This document shows, one piece after another, positions 34,355 to 44,857 of a stretch of DNA of 49,663 nt. The notes beneath the pieces are model-generated. The model was given only the letters and a program-made list of their open reading frames with translations, made no database searches and had not been told where the DNA came from. Position 1 is the first letter of the stretch, and each line of letters opens with the position of its first letter. The stretch is from an uncultured Erysipelotrichaceae bacterium (GTDB taxonomy: Bacteria; Bacillota_I; Bacilli_A; Erysipelotrichales; Erysipelotrichaceae), in NCBI GenBank assembly GCA_902786245.1, contig CADABS010000010.1, positions 1-49,663 on the forward strand, read 5' to 3'. The translations under genes and the position numbers were made by a program.

Positions 34355-35563
34355 TTATTTCTCCATACGGGAAATGCCGATGAACATCAGGACCGCTCCG
34401 AGCACAGAAGCCGCTGCACCGATCATCAGAACGTTCGACGTGCTCATCGCCTGGTAAAGCTGACCGCCGACGGAACTGGCAAGCAGGCCGCCGATCGTCA
34501 TCGTAACGCCCATGACAGCCTGTCCCTTGTTGCGGTCCTGCGGACTGACGGCTTCATTGGCAAAGTAAACCGATCCCGGTACCAGTACCGCATATCCCAG
34601 CATCTGCAGAACCATGACACCGTACAGCATGACCGTACTGCCGCACATCCAGGTCAGTATGTGCTTGACGGCAAACATCACTGCCGCAAAGATCATCAGT
34701 CTGTTGATGGAAACCTTCTGCAGGATCTGTGAGAACAGGAACATCGTCGGCAGTTCAACCATTGCCTGGATGAACAGTGCTGTTCCCTGAATGCTTTCAA
34801 CCGCGCCGCTGACCGCAGCCGCCTCTTCGCCGATGATATTGGAGATGACCTTGGCGATATAGGTATTGATCAGCATATGTCCGAAATACAGAAGGACCAT
34901 GGACACGACGATGAGAATGATCTGCCTGTATTTGCGGAAAAATTCGCCGTATGACATATTGGAGGATGTTTTTTCCTCCGCTTCCGGAACATCAGCTGCC
35001 GGACCCTCCGGCACCGGCATCAGTCTGACCAGAAAGAATGTCAGCAGAGCAAACACTGCCACATAATACGGCAGGACTGTTTTTCCCTGCCATCCCCACA
35101 GCTGGCCAAGCAGAGAAGAACCGACCGCATACGCAGCTGAACCGACCCCGCGGCCCAGACCGTAATTGATTTTCTGTCCGTCTTTTTCATAGATGAACGC
35201 CATGGAGTTAAAAAACGGAAGACCGATCGCAGCCGCCGTAAATGCAAGAATGACGACCGGAATCATCAGGAAAGACCCGGAAGGAATAAACGCCATGATC
35301 AGTGCAAGCGCAACCGTTACCAGCATGGCGCCGGAAATGAAGGTCTTCTCATCGATCTTTTCGGAATTATCGATCAGTGAGCCGGATAAAGTCTGTCCGA
35401 CCAGACCGCAGAGGGAGATCATCGTGATGATGATTCCGACGGTGCCGTCCGCAAATCCGCTCTGCGAAAGAAAGTTATAGGCATAGCCTGCTGTTGCACA
35501 GACAAGCATCATGAATGTCGCATTGATCAGCGCATATTTGAGATTCAGATTCCTGTATTTCAT
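34355..35563 (-). CDS. MFS transporter
   Basis: This 402-residue protein has about twelve hydrophobic segments with a charged central loop (near 190-215), as in the major facilitator superfamily. Phrases such as GLVGQTLSGSLIDNSEK and YGLGRGVGSAAYAVGSSLLG recall the MFS_1-like / LacY-type group of sugar or nucleoside proton symporters, but the substrate cannot be read. The ATG at 35563 has a GGGAGGG site 9 nt upstream; an upstream in-frame start would add a poor N-terminus. It is divergent from the aminotransferase gene and shares a 147-nt control region with it, so the two may respond to the same signal. Confidence 0.88.
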   Translation of the reverse strand: MKYRNLNLKYALINATFMMLVCATAGYAYNFLSQSGFADGTVGIIITMISLCGLVGQTLSGSLIDNSEKIDEKTFISGAMLVTVALALIMAFIPSGSFLMIPVVILAFTAAAIGLPFFNSMAFIYEKDGQKINYGLGRGVGSAAYAVGSSLLGQLWGWQGKTVLPYYVAVFALLTFFLVRLMPVPEGPAADVPEAEEKTSSNMSYGEFFRKYRQIILIVVSMVLLYFGHMLINTYIAKVISNIIGEEAAAVSGAVESIQGTALFIQAMVELPTMFLFSQILQKVSINRLMIFAAVMFAVKHILTWMCGSTVMLYGVMVLQMLGYAVLVPGSVYFANEAVSPQDRNKGQAVMGVTMTIGGLLASSVGGQLYQAMSTSNVLMIGAAASVLGAVLMFIGISRMEK

Positions 35564-35592
35564 ATATTGATACCCTCCCGAGCACTGCAATA

Positions 35593-35673
35593 ATCATATC
35601 ATGCATGCAGCAGACATAGTACTCTTTCGCAGTCAGGGACTTTATTGACTCTGTCACTGCAAAGTACTAAACT
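35593..35673. promoter_or_regulatory. Divergent promoters and dyad operator between MFS and aminotransferase genes
   Basis: For the plus strand, TTGACT (35645-35650), a 17-nt spacer and TAAACT (35668-35673) form a promoter for the aminotransferase. For the minus strand, TGATATGAT (35601-35593) is an extended -10 for the MFS gene. Between and overlapping the plus promoter lies an imperfect dyad with outer arms AGTACT at 35618-35623 and 35663-35668 and inner TT(C)GCAGT / ACTGCAA arms. A regulator bound there could control both genes. Confidence 0.55.
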
Positions 35674-35710
35674 GATTTCATTGAACGGCATCAGTCCGGG
35701 AGGCACTATT

Positions 35711-36901
35711 ATGATCAATAACACAATGAAAAATTATGGCAATAACCGCTCCGTCATCCGCGATCTGTTCGAATTCGGAAACCAGAGAAAAGCCATTGTC
35801 GGCGCGGACAATGTATTCGATTTCAGTCTCGGCAACCCGAATGTGGCAGCTCCCAAAGAAGTCAATGAAACGATCATGGAACTGCTGCAGACAAAGAATG
35901 ATATTTATGTCCACGGCTATACATCCGCCCAGGGCGACGCAGCCTGCCGGCAGGCAATCGCGGAAGACCTGAACAGACGTTTCGGCACTTCCTTCCGGAA
36001 AGAAAATCTGTATATCACCTGCGGCGCCGCCGCATCGCTGAAGATCACCATGACCGCGCTGTATGCGCCTGAGGATGAGGTTGTTGTCTTTACTCCGTAT
36101 TTCCCGGAATACCGGGTATTTGCGGAAACCTCCGGCTATACCGTCAGAGAAGCTGCCTGCGATCCGGATACCCTGCAGATCGATTTCAATACCCTGACAC
36201 AGGCATTGAATGAGCATACAAAAGCAGTCATCGTCAATTCGCCCAACAACCCTTCCGGCGTTGTCTATACAGAAGAAAGCATTGCCGCACTCGGAAAGCT
36301 GCTGGAAGAAAAATCAGATGAATACGGCCATCCCGTCTATCTGATCACCGATGAACCGTACCGGGAACTGGTCTATGACGGAATCACCGTTCCGTTTGTC
36401 ACAAAGCATTACCGCGATACGGTTGTCTGCTACTCCTATTCCAAGTCGCTCGCCCTTCCCGGCGAAAGAATCGGATACATCCTGGTACCGGATGAAATCG
36501 CAGACAGCACGGATATCTACGCAGCAGTCTGCGGTGCCGGCCGGGCACTGGGCTATGTATGCGCACCGAGCATGATGCAGCATGTCATCGAAAAATGCAC
36601 CGGGCTTGTTTCCGATATCAATGAATACAGAGAAAAGAGAGATCTGCTGTACAATGCTCTGACCGGTATGGGATTCAGCTGCGTCCATCCTGACGGAGCG
36701 TTCTATCTGTTTGTAAAATCACCGGTCGATGACGCAAAGGCATTCAGCGAGAAAGCAAAGGAATATGATCTTCTGATCGTTCCGGCGGATTCCTTCGGCA
36801 CACCCGGCTATGTCCGGATCGCCTACTGCGTCGCAACGGACATGATCCAGAGATCCCTGCCTGCTTTTGAAAAACTGGCAGAGCACTATCATCTGAAATA
36901 A
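35711..36901 (+). CDS. Class I/II pyridoxal-phosphate aminotransferase
   Basis: The 396-residue product is a fold-type I aminotransferase. Landmarks are the N-terminal FSLGNPNVAAP, VHGYTSAQGD, the VNSPNNPSGVVY block, the ITDEPYRELVYDG block (Asp and Tyr contacting the cofactor) and the Schiff-base lysine in YSYSKSLALPGERIGY. It exchanges amino groups between an amino acid and a keto acid; the specificity cannot be told from sequence alone. The ATG at 35711 has GGAGG 7 nt upstream. It stands alone on the plus strand between its own promoter and terminator. Confidence 0.93.
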   Translation: MINNTMKNYGNNRSVIRDLFEFGNQRKAIVGADNVFDFSLGNPNVAAPKEVNETIMELLQTKNDIYVHGYTSAQGDAACRQAIAEDLNRRFGTSFRKENLYITCGAAASLKITMTALYAPEDEVVVFTPYFPEYRVFAETSGYTVREAACDPDTLQIDFNTLTQALNEHTKAVIVNSPNNPSGVVYTEESIAALGKLLEEKSDEYGHPVYLITDEPYRELVYDGITVPFVTKHYRDTVVCYSYSKSLALPGERIGYILVPDEIADSTDIYAAVCGAGRALGYVCAPSMMQHVIEKCTGLVSDINEYREKRDLLYNALTGMGFSCVHPDGAFYLFVKSPVDDAKAFSEKAKEYDLLIVPADSFGTPGYVRIAYCVATDMIQRSLPAFEKLAEHYHLK

Positions 36902-36908
36902 ACAATGC

Positions 36909-36930
36909 GGGCGGAAATTTCCGCCCTTTC
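36909..36930 (+). terminator. Terminator of the aminotransferase gene
   Basis: GGGCGG at 36909-36914 pairs with CCGCCC at 36921-36926 around an AAATTT loop, followed by TTTC. It begins 7 nt past the stop codon. The T tract is short. Confidence 0.7.
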
Positions 36931-36935
36931 ATCTG

Positions 36936-36968
36936 AAAAAAAGCAGGAGTGCTCCATACACTTCTGCT
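36936..36968 (-). terminator. Terminator of the lactonase-type gene
   Basis: On the minus strand a 10-bp stem with one mismatch (36959-36968 with 36942-36951) is followed by seven T. It starts directly after the stop codon at 36969-36971. Confidence 0.85.
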
Positions 36969-38072
36969 TTACAGGAACCTGATATTGGCAGGTCTGCTGC
37001 AGGGAATCTCCCTGCTTTTTTTCAATGTGCCGTCCGGCTGTATTCTGAATACCGCAATGACATCGCTTTCGGTATTGCATACATACAGGAATCTTCCGTC
37101 TCTGGACAGATTGATGCCTCTGGCATTCTTTCCGCCTGCGTCAATTGTACCGATCAGATGGGGCATGCCCTTCTCATCGGCAGAACAGACAGAGATGACA
37201 TCAGCCATCCGCAGTGCCGTATACAGATACTTCCCGTCTGCCGTGATAACGGTGTCCGATGCCATCGCGATCAGCGGCTGATCCATCAGCTGCGTTTCCC
37301 CGATCAGCTTCAGCTTTCCCGTACGCTTATTGAAGCGGACCGTATAGAGCACGGACCTCTGTTCATTATTGGCATAGAACAGCGGCAGAACCGGATGAAA
37401 CGCTCCGTATCTGGGATCGGATCCTTCCGGCAGAGACAGTGTATCTTTCAGTACCAGTTTTCCTCTGCGGACGGCATATGTATAAATGCAGTCCAGACCT
37501 TTGTCGCAGATCAGCAGCAGACCGCTGTCCGGCACATTGTATATACTGTGCAGATGCGACTGTCTGCCTTCTTTTTCATGGAAGACCGCATCCGCTGCCT
37601 CCCCGATCGTTCCGTCTGCGTGCAGTTCAAACAGAACGGCCGCAGCGTCATCATGGACCACTTCACTGATGATCCTGCCGTTTTCTTTTCTGATCTTTGT
37701 GGCGCAATTGCGGGATGAACCGTGATGCACGGCGATCAGATACCTGCCGGTACTGTCGACAGTACAGTACGATGGATTGACAGCCAGGGACGGACGCTGT
37801 GAAATAATCTCGATTTCTCCTTGACTGCTGACCTCTGCGGCATACAGGTATCCTCCCCCGCCGTTTGCGTTTCCCTTCAGCGTTTTCTGTTCATCGGTGA
37901 AATAAATGATATTGTCCCGGACAGCTGCAGTGCATCCGGATTTCACATCCGGCACATAGTTCCTGAACCGGCTGAGATTGCCGGTCTTTTCATTGACGGC
38001 AGCGGTGTTCACGCCTTTGACGGTATCGGTTCCGTCCCAGTCCCAGCTGCCGATGATCGCATATTTTTTCAT
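36969..38072 (-). CDS. Lactonase-family beta-propeller (6-phosphogluconolactonase-type)
   Basis: This 367-residue protein resembles the YkgB/Pgl family of seven-bladed beta-propellers. Repeated blade phrases are seen: YCTVDSTGRYLIAVHHGSS, DPRYGAFHPVLPLFYANNE, TADGKYLYTALRMADVISV and LSRDGRFLYVCNTESDVIAVF. Some members hydrolyse 6-phosphogluconolactone in the pentose phosphate pathway; others have no known substrate. The ATG at 38072 begins MKKYAIIGSWDWDG; its ribosome site (AGGGA, 11 nt) is weak. A terminator separates it from the glycosidase gene upstream, so it has its own promoter, not clearly seen. Confidence 0.85.
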   Translation of the reverse strand: MKKYAIIGSWDWDGTDTVKGVNTAAVNEKTGNLSRFRNYVPDVKSGCTAAVRDNIIYFTDEQKTLKGNANGGGGYLYAAEVSSQGEIEIISQRPSLAVNPSYCTVDSTGRYLIAVHHGSSRNCATKIRKENGRIISEVVHDDAAAVLFELHADGTIGEAADAVFHEKEGRQSHLHSIYNVPDSGLLLICDKGLDCIYTYAVRRGKLVLKDTLSLPEGSDPRYGAFHPVLPLFYANNEQRSVLYTVRFNKRTGKLKLIGETQLMDQPLIAMASDTVITADGKYLYTALRMADVISVCSADEKGMPHLIGTIDAGGKNARGINLSRDGRFLYVCNTESDVIAVFRIQPDGTLKKSREIPCSRPANIRFL

Positions 38073-38092
38073 ATAGTTAAATTCCCTGTTGA

Positions 38093-38117
38093 AAAGACCG
38101 TCTGAAGCAGACGGTCT
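38093..38117 (-). terminator. Terminator of the 6-phospho-beta-glucosidase gene
   Basis: A perfect 10-bp stem, AGACCGTCTG with CAGACGGTCT and a 3-nt loop (38095-38117), is followed by TTTT on the minus strand, 6 nt past the stop at 38124. Confidence 0.88.
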
Positions 38118-38123
38118 CATAAA

Positions 38124-39569
<1,446 letters not shown>

Positions 39570-39572
39570 TTA

Positions 39573-40763
39573 TTATCCGGGTTCATTCCCGTTTTCGCAA
39601 CTGAATGCAGGCATGTTTTTGAGCAGTCTTTCGATTTCTTCTTTCGATGCGGAAACGCTTCCCTGCACCATTTCCGCACTGCCGCCGCCTCTGCCGTTGC
39701 ACTGGCTGCTGAGCTGCGCTGCCACCGGCCTCAGATCGGCCGCATGGGAAATGATGAAGTAATTCCAGCGTTCATTCTCAAAAGAGAATACCGCAGCTGC
39801 CAGGGCATTGCATTCCTCCAGCAGAGCATTGCCGTATTTCCGCATTGCCGTACGGTCCAGTGCTTCTTCAAAGGCACAGACCAGAGGCACATCATGGGGC
39901 AGTTCCCTGATCTTGTACAGCAGGTGCGTCAGGGTCTTTTCCTGAATGATCTGCTGTTTTTCGCCATTGTCCTTCAGCAGCCGCTCCACTGCCGCAAAGG
40001 TATCATCCAGCGGTGCCGACAGGGCTTCCGATACGGCATGGTTTTCATCCATGATCTTCGCGATGATCCGGAATGCCCGCATACCGGATACGATTTCAAT
40101 GCGTACGCCTTTTTTGTGTTTCTGATGGCGCAGAACCTTGACCATGCCGATTTCCCCTGTCTTTCTGACATGGGTGCCGCAGCAGGCGCACACATCGGCA
40201 TTTTCGATCCGGACGATGCGCACCTTCCCTTCCAGTTCTTTTTTGGAACGGTAGTCGATATCCGCAAGTTCCCGGGCGGAGGGATACAGTTCTTCGACCG
40301 GTATGTCTTTCTGGATGATGCGGTTGGCTTCCAGTTCCACCTGCCGGATCTGCTGTGCATTCAGGGGTCCGTCAAAGTCGATCTGGATGATACCGCCCAT
40401 ATGGAAGCCGACATTCTCATAGCCGAACATGCGGTGGACGATACCGGAAAAGATATGTTCGCCGCTGTGATTCTGCATGAAATCAAACCGTCTGTCCCAG
40501 TCGATCTTTCCATGGACTGTTTCTCCCGGGCAAAGCGGCTGATTGGTGATATGGACGATCTGTTCCCCGCGGTACTGTACATCTGTAACTTCTGTATCAT
40601 TCAGGAAGCCGTGATCAGCCGGCTGGCCCCCTCCTTCCGGATAGAAAGCAGTCCTTTTCAATACGGTTTCATAGCCGTTCTTTCCTTCCGTGCAGGAAAC
40701 GACTTCACTGTCAAATTCATTGATATAGGCATCTTCATAAAACAATGCATTCCAATCAGGCAT
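39573..40763 (-). CDS. Alanyl-tRNA editing protein AlaX (long form)
   Basis: The 396-residue product matches AlaX-L proteins, free-standing copies of the alanyl-tRNA synthetase editing domain that hydrolyse Ser-tRNA(Ala) or Gly-tRNA(Ala). The zinc ligands are visible as HSGEH (about residue 100) and CCGTHVRKTGEIG (Cys and His, about 205). A DHHA1-like C-terminal domain follows, with GRGGGSAEMVQGS near the end. The ATG at 40763 has AAGGAG 10 nt upstream; 13 upstream in-frame codons lack a better site. It protects translation accuracy and acts in the cytoplasm. Confidence 0.93.
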   Translation of the reverse strand: MPDWNALFYEDAYINEFDSEVVSCTEGKNGYETVLKRTAFYPEGGGQPADHGFLNDTEVTDVQYRGEQIVHITNQPLCPGETVHGKIDWDRRFDFMQNHSGEHIFSGIVHRMFGYENVGFHMGGIIQIDFDGPLNAQQIRQVELEANRIIQKDIPVEELYPSARELADIDYRSKKELEGKVRIVRIENADVCACCGTHVRKTGEIGMVKVLRHQKHKKGVRIEIVSGMRAFRIIAKIMDENHAVSEALSAPLDDTFAAVERLLKDNGEKQQIIQEKTLTHLLYKIRELPHDVPLVCAFEEALDRTAMRKYGNALLEECNALAAAVFSFENERWNYFIISHAADLRPVAAQLSSQCNGRGGGSAEMVQGSVSASKEEIERLLKNMPAFSCENGNEPG

Positions 40764-40800
40764 ATTGTCTTTCTCCTTCTGTGCTGCACCGTCATTGTAC

Positions 40801-40824
40801 AAAAAAACGGTGCATCCTGCACCG
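40801..40824 (-). terminator. Terminator of the GNAT gene
   Basis: A perfect 7-bp stem (40818-40824 with 40808-40814, 3-nt loop) is followed by seven T on the minus strand, 5 nt past the stop at 40830. Confidence 0.9.
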
Positions 40825-40829
40825 CCTTG

Positions 40830-41360
40830 TTAGCCCTTGGTATAGCTGCAGATGATTTTATCATGCTTTATGCCATTGATTTCAAGTCCGTCTTTCTCCG
40901 TCAAAACCTGCCGCATGCCTGCTTTCCGCATGGCCTTCAGACTTCCGGTATTCTCGGCAGTGCACCAGGCAGTCACGGTCTGTATGCCTTCCTGTTCACA
41001 AAGATAGTCCAGCACGCACCGCAGTGCCTCTGACGCAAAGCCGTTTTCCCAGGAAGCGCGCTCAATGCTGAATCCCGTTTCGATCGTGCTGTGTACACTG
41101 TCATAATCATACGCACCGGCCGTTCCGATCAGCCGTCCCTGATATTCGATGGCCCAGCCATAGAAATCATTCTCCTGATAACTGTCAATAAACCTCTGTA
41201 CGGTTTCCTCTGCCATTTCCATTGTTGCGTACGGATTCCATCCGGACCATGCATACATCTGCGGATCGCAGCCGAAGTTTTTATACAGAACAGCGGCGTC
41301 TTCGATGCGGTGACGGCGCAGTTTCAGTCTCTCAGTTGTCAGTTCAGACGTTCCTCTCAT
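40830..41360 (-). CDS. GNAT-family N-acetyltransferase (RimJ/RimL type)
   Basis: The 176-residue product has the order of RimJ/RimL acetyltransferases: TERLKLRRHRIEDAAVLY at the start, IGTAGAYDYDS, the acetyl-CoA-binding region around ERASWENGFASEALRCVLDYL, and TAWCTAENTGSLKAMRKAGM. Such enzymes transfer acetyl groups to protein N-termini or small molecules; the target is unknown. The ATG at 41360 has GGAG 9 nt upstream, whereas the ATG at 41375 has none. A TATAAT lies about 20 nt further upstream. Confidence 0.9.
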   Translation of the reverse strand: MRGTSELTTERLKLRRHRIEDAAVLYKNFGCDPQMYAWSGWNPYATMEMAEETVQRFIDSYQENDFYGWAIEYQGRLIGTAGAYDYDSVHSTIETGFSIERASWENGFASEALRCVLDYLCEQEGIQTVTAWCTAENTGSLKAMRKAGMRQVLTEKDGLEINGIKHDKIICSYTKG

Positions 41361-41400
41361 AGTCTCATTCTCCATTCGCCATTATACGGTCTTCTGTTAT

Positions 41401-41426
41401 AAAAAGGATACCCTTGCAGGTATCCG
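41401..41426 (-). terminator. Terminator of the purine permease gene
   Basis: GGATACC pairs with GGTATCC (41406-41425) on the minus strand and is followed by TTTTTATA. It lies 9 nt past the stop at 41435. Confidence 0.88.
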
Positions 41427-41434
41427 TGTCCATG

Positions 41435-42811
41435 TCAGATCATCAGATATTTCAGTATGAACAGCACAGCAAGTACATACATCAGTTTTGACATGCCTTC
41501 TGTTTTTCCGGTCAGTACATGCAGGATGACGTAGCTGATGATACCGAAGGAGATGCCTTCGGAAATGGAATAGGCAAAGCCCATCATGGTCATGGCAAGG
41601 AAGCAGGGAATTGCTTCTGTGAGATCATTCCAGTCGATGGCTGTGACCTGCTGCATCATCAGGAAGCCGACGACGATCAGTGCCGGTGCTGTCGCAAATG
41701 CCGGAATCGTCAGGAACAGCGGCGACAGGAACAGCGAGATCAGGAACAGGAAACCGGTCGTTACAGCGGTCAGACCGGTTCTGCCGCCTTCCGCAATACC
41801 GGATGAAGATTCAACGAACGTCGTAATGGTCGATGTGCCCAGACATGCGCCGACCGTTGTGCCGACTGCGTCTGCCAGCAGGACGCCGCGGATCTCCGGC
41901 AGCTTGCCGTCATCGTCCAGCATATCCGCTTTGGAAGCACAGCCGATGACCGTTCCGAGCGTATCGAATACATCAACGAACATGAATGCGAATACGACGA
42001 TCGCAAAATCCAGGAAATGCGAACCGATGAAACCGAAATCAAACTGGAAGAACATATTGACCGATCTGTCCGGCAGAGCGAAAATCTGCGTCGGCAGAAC
42101 GGAGTAGAAACCAAGAGAAGGATCCGGAATATAGACACCGGCCAGCTCGCAGACAATGCCGAGCAGCCAGGTGATCAGAATTCCATACAGCATATAGCCC
42201 TTAACGCCCCTGATCAGCAGCCATGCGGTAATGACAACACCGACCAGTGCGAGCAGAACGGTAATGCCTTCGGTAAAGAACATGTGATTCTCGATCGATG
42301 CCCGCAGCGAATACAGACCGACAAGCGTTGATGAATCAACGATGACATGCGCATTCTGCAGACCGATGAATGTAATAAAGAAACCGATACCCACGGATAC
42401 AGCCGTCTTGAGCTGCCGGGGAATGGAATTGAAGATTGCTTCACGCACATTGGTCAGAGACATGACAATGAAAATCAGGCCTTCGACGAATACCGCGGTC
42501 AGCGCAACCTGCCAGGAATAGCCCATGCCGATGCATACCGTATAGGCAAAGTATGCATTCAGACCGAGTCCGGCCGACAGACAGAACGGCTTGTTGGCAA
42601 ATGCGGCCATGCAGAAGCAGGCAATGGCAGAAGAGACAGCGGTTGCCAGAAGAATCGATCCGCCGGCATTTTCCAGTCCCGGTGCAGCGCACAGAATGGA
42701 CGGGTTCAGTGCGAGAATGTATACCATGGTCATGAATGTCGTTACACCGGCCATGATCTCCGTTTTCACATTGGTTCCGTTTTCTTTCAGTTTGAACAGT
42801 TTTTCAATCAT
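41435..42811 (-). CDS. NCS2-family purine permease (AzgA/PbuG type)
   Basis: This 458-residue membrane protein has about 12-14 helices and the signature of the AzgA-like branch: KTEIMAGVTTFMTMVYILALNP near the start (in parts: AGVTTFMTMVYILALNP), ACFCMAAFANKPF, GLGLNAYFAYTV, FVDVFDTLGTVIG and TFVESSSGIAEGGRTGLTAV. Members are proton symporters for adenine, guanine and hypoxanthine. An AAAGGGGG site lies 5 nt before the ATG. No purine riboswitch is seen in the 80-nt leader region; the promoter at 42850-42877 drives it. Confidence 0.94.
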   Translation of the reverse strand: MIEKLFKLKENGTNVKTEIMAGVTTFMTMVYILALNPSILCAAPGLENAGGSILLATAVSSAIACFCMAAFANKPFCLSAGLGLNAYFAYTVCIGMGYSWQVALTAVFVEGLIFIVMSLTNVREAIFNSIPRQLKTAVSVGIGFFITFIGLQNAHVIVDSSTLVGLYSLRASIENHMFFTEGITVLLALVGVVITAWLLIRGVKGYMLYGILITWLLGIVCELAGVYIPDPSLGFYSVLPTQIFALPDRSVNMFFQFDFGFIGSHFLDFAIVVFAFMFVDVFDTLGTVIGCASKADMLDDDGKLPEIRGVLLADAVGTTVGACLGTSTITTFVESSSGIAEGGRTGLTAVTTGFLFLISLFLSPLFLTIPAFATAPALIVVGFLMMQQVTAIDWNDLTEAIPCFLAMTMMGFAYSISEGISFGIISYVILHVLTGKTEGMSKLMYVLAVLFILKYLMI

Positions 42812-42849
42812 ATGATCCCCCTTTGATCATTCAGAAGAAATACTATGTC

Positions 42850-42877
42850 ATCATATTCCAACAGCAGAAATTGTCCA
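42850..42877 (-). promoter_or_regulatory. Promoter of the purine permease gene
   Basis: TGGACA (42877-42872), a 16-nt spacer and TATGAT (42855-42850) lie on the minus strand about 38 nt before the start codon. The leader is too short for a purine riboswitch. Confidence 0.7.
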
Positions 42878-42891
42878 CTGTTTTTTTTCTG

Positions 42892-44175
42892 TCAGCGCAG
42901 AAACGGATCCAGTGCCGCATCGACATCTTTCCGTCTTGCATACTTCGGATGATTGATAATCTTTCCTTGGGCGATGACCATTTCCACATTCCGCAGGGCT
43001 GTAAGATCCTCCAGCGGGTTTCCGGACGTCACGATCATCTCGGCTTTCTTACCGGCTTCGATCGTTCCGGTGATGTTTTCCAGACCGGCCAGACGGGCAT
43101 TGACTTCGGTAGCGGTATGCAGTGCAAACGCATTGGATACGCCGCAGTATTTCGTGAAGTAAACCAGTTCGCGCCAGAAGTCATACTGCGATACATACGG
43201 GCAGCCGACATCATTGCCCAGACCCACCGGGATATCATTCTTCAGTGCTTCCATGGCACAGTCGCGGATGCCTTCAAATACGATATTGCCGTTATAGCGT
43301 TCCACTTCCGATGCATTTGTCAGCTTCGGATCGAGCATTGCATACGGCAGTGCCGGTGAGAGCGTACAGATCAGGAAGGCGTTCTTTTCTTTGAACAGGC
43401 GGATCGTTTCCGCATCCGGCTTAGCGCCGTGTTCAATGGAATCGACGCCGTTTTCCAGAGCGATGCGCACTCCCTGCGGCGATTCCACATGGGCAGCGGT
43501 ATACAGTCCGAGGCGGTGCGCTTCATCGCAGATCGCCCTGACCATTTCCGGTGCCATCTTGACTTCACCGGGTACGCCTTTTTCCTTTGCGTCGAGTACG
43601 CCGCCGGTGATCATGAGCTTGACGAAATCGGCATTCTGTTCCTTTGCCTTATGTACCAGCTGCACTGCTTCATCGATGGAAGAAGCCGCAGCGGCAACCG
43701 AACCGGCCATATGTCCGCCGGGAACGGAAATGCCTTCATTGGAACAGATGATCCGCGGTCCCGTCTTCTTTCCGGCATTGATCTCATCGCGGATCAGCGA
43801 ATCGTAATTGCGCAGACCGCCGACCGTACGGATCGTCGTGACGCCGCTGAGCAGTTCAAGTTTTGCATAATGGGAAACCAGTTCATAGGCAGCCCGGGCG
43901 GATACCGGATTGGAAAACAGCATATTGACCAGCTTTGTATTGTCTCTCTGCTTTTTCTGCGGTTTTCCGTTGCCGGCAAGATGTACATGCATATTGATCA
44001 GACCGGGCATGATGTATCTCCCGTTCAGATCGATTGCTTTGAATCCGGCGGTGCTGATGGAACTGGCGGCAATGCCGATGATCGTATCGCCGTCCGTGAA
44101 AACGGTTTTATTGTCCTGTACGGACATATCTTCTTTTCCGTTCAGGATCCTGCCGTTGATAAATGCATATTTCAT
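42892..44175 (-). CDS. Amidohydrolase-superfamily enzyme (imidazolonepropionase/prolidase-like)
   Basis: The 427-residue product has the metal-binding pattern of amidohydrolases: INMHVHLAG, a Lys in DFVKLMITGG, His in AAHVESPQG, His in SIEHGAKPD and the late Asp in GLGNDVGCPY. The GGVLDAKEKG and LLSGVTTIRTVGG phrases place it near the Xaa-Pro dipeptidase / imidazolonepropionase-like group (COG1228). The substrate is not known. It is probably cytoplasmic. The ATG at 44175 has AAGGAG 8 nt upstream. Only 80 nt separate it from the purine permease gene; that gene has its own promoter. Confidence 0.9.
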   Translation of the reverse strand: MKYAFINGRILNGKEDMSVQDNKTVFTDGDTIIGIAASSISTAGFKAIDLNGRYIMPGLINMHVHLAGNGKPQKKQRDNTKLVNMLFSNPVSARAAYELVSHYAKLELLSGVTTIRTVGGLRNYDSLIRDEINAGKKTGPRIICSNEGISVPGGHMAGSVAAAASSIDEAVQLVHKAKEQNADFVKLMITGGVLDAKEKGVPGEVKMAPEMVRAICDEAHRLGLYTAAHVESPQGVRIALENGVDSIEHGAKPDAETIRLFKEKNAFLICTLSPALPYAMLDPKLTNASEVERYNGNIVFEGIRDCAMEALKNDIPVGLGNDVGCPYVSQYDFWRELVYFTKYCGVSNAFALHTATEVNARLAGLENITGTIEAGKKAEMIVTSGNPLEDLTALRNVEMVIAQGKIINHPKYARRKDVDAALDPFLR

Positions 44176-44222
44176 ACTGAAAACTCCTTAATCACCATGC
44201 AATTATTGTAACGCCGCTGTCA

Positions 44223-44254
44223 GAAAAAAGAGCAGATCATAATCGATCCGCTCT
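44223..44254 (-). terminator. Terminator of the TetR-led operon
   Basis: A 10-bp stem with one G-T or mismatch pair (44245-44254 with 44229-44238) followed by six T overlaps the last codons of the gene at 44237. It ends the five-gene operon starting at 48012. Confidence 0.85.
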
Positions 44255-44857
44255 GTATTTCCATTCAAAGGATTCCATTCCGCCTCTGTGCAGACAGACT
44301 GCACCGGCCAGAAACAGAAGCATGCCGGCAGTATTGACCGTTTCGCCGATCCAGTTCATGGCCGGATCCGTAAAGTCGCGCGAAGACAGGTATCCCATTG
44401 CCATCATGCATGCAAAGGAGAAGGCAAACAGCAATGCTGTCTTCTTCTTTTTCATGCGCAGTGCGACATCTGCCAGACTTCCCCAGAGACCTGCCGTGCC
44501 CAGGACCATGAGAATGACGAACGGCATGGACGATGCATATACCGGTACGATGGCATATGCAGCTTTCTGATGAAAGAACATCAGTCCGGCCATGCCCAGG
44601 GCAGCCAGAATGAATCCGGTCGTCTGCATCGGAAAGAAAGCGTTGTTGAGAACCGTGAAATCGCAGATATTCAATGCATACAGCAGCTTCCACAGTGCTT
44701 TGTAGAAACCGGCTGCGCAGACGGTGATCAGTCCTGCCGAGAGCAGTGCAAATGCGCCTTTGGACATCATATGGTACAGATCATGCATGAGCACCATCGA
44801 AGCTGCCGTAAACAGCAGTACCGGCAGAAGATCCATCAGCGCCATCGGAACGCTCAT
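44237..44857 (-). CDS. Integral membrane protein of unknown function
   Basis: The 206-residue product has about six membrane helices with short loops and a basic loop (RMKKKK) near residue 135. I do not recognise the family. The start overlaps the stop of the DUF1295-type gene by 1 nt (TGATG), so translation is coupled. It is the last gene of the TetR operon; with its neighbours it may take part in modification or transport of a small hydrophobic molecule, but this is only inferred. Confidence 0.72.
   Translation of the reverse strand: MSVPMALMDLLPVLLFTAASMVLMHDLYHMMSKGAFALLSAGLITVCAAGFYKALWKLLYALNICDFTVLNNAFFPMQTTGFILAALGMAGLMFFHQKAAYAIVPVYASSMPFVILMVLGTAGLWGSLADVALRMKKKKTALLFAFSFACMMAMGYLSSRDFTDPAMNWIGETVNTAGMLLFLAGAVCLHRGGMESFEWKYRADRL

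Noticed and set aside
42812-42891. Purine riboswitch ahead of the NCS2 permease
   Set aside because: The 80-nt gap contains a promoter and ribosome site but none of the conserved purine aptamer loops, and the leader would be only about 30 nt.
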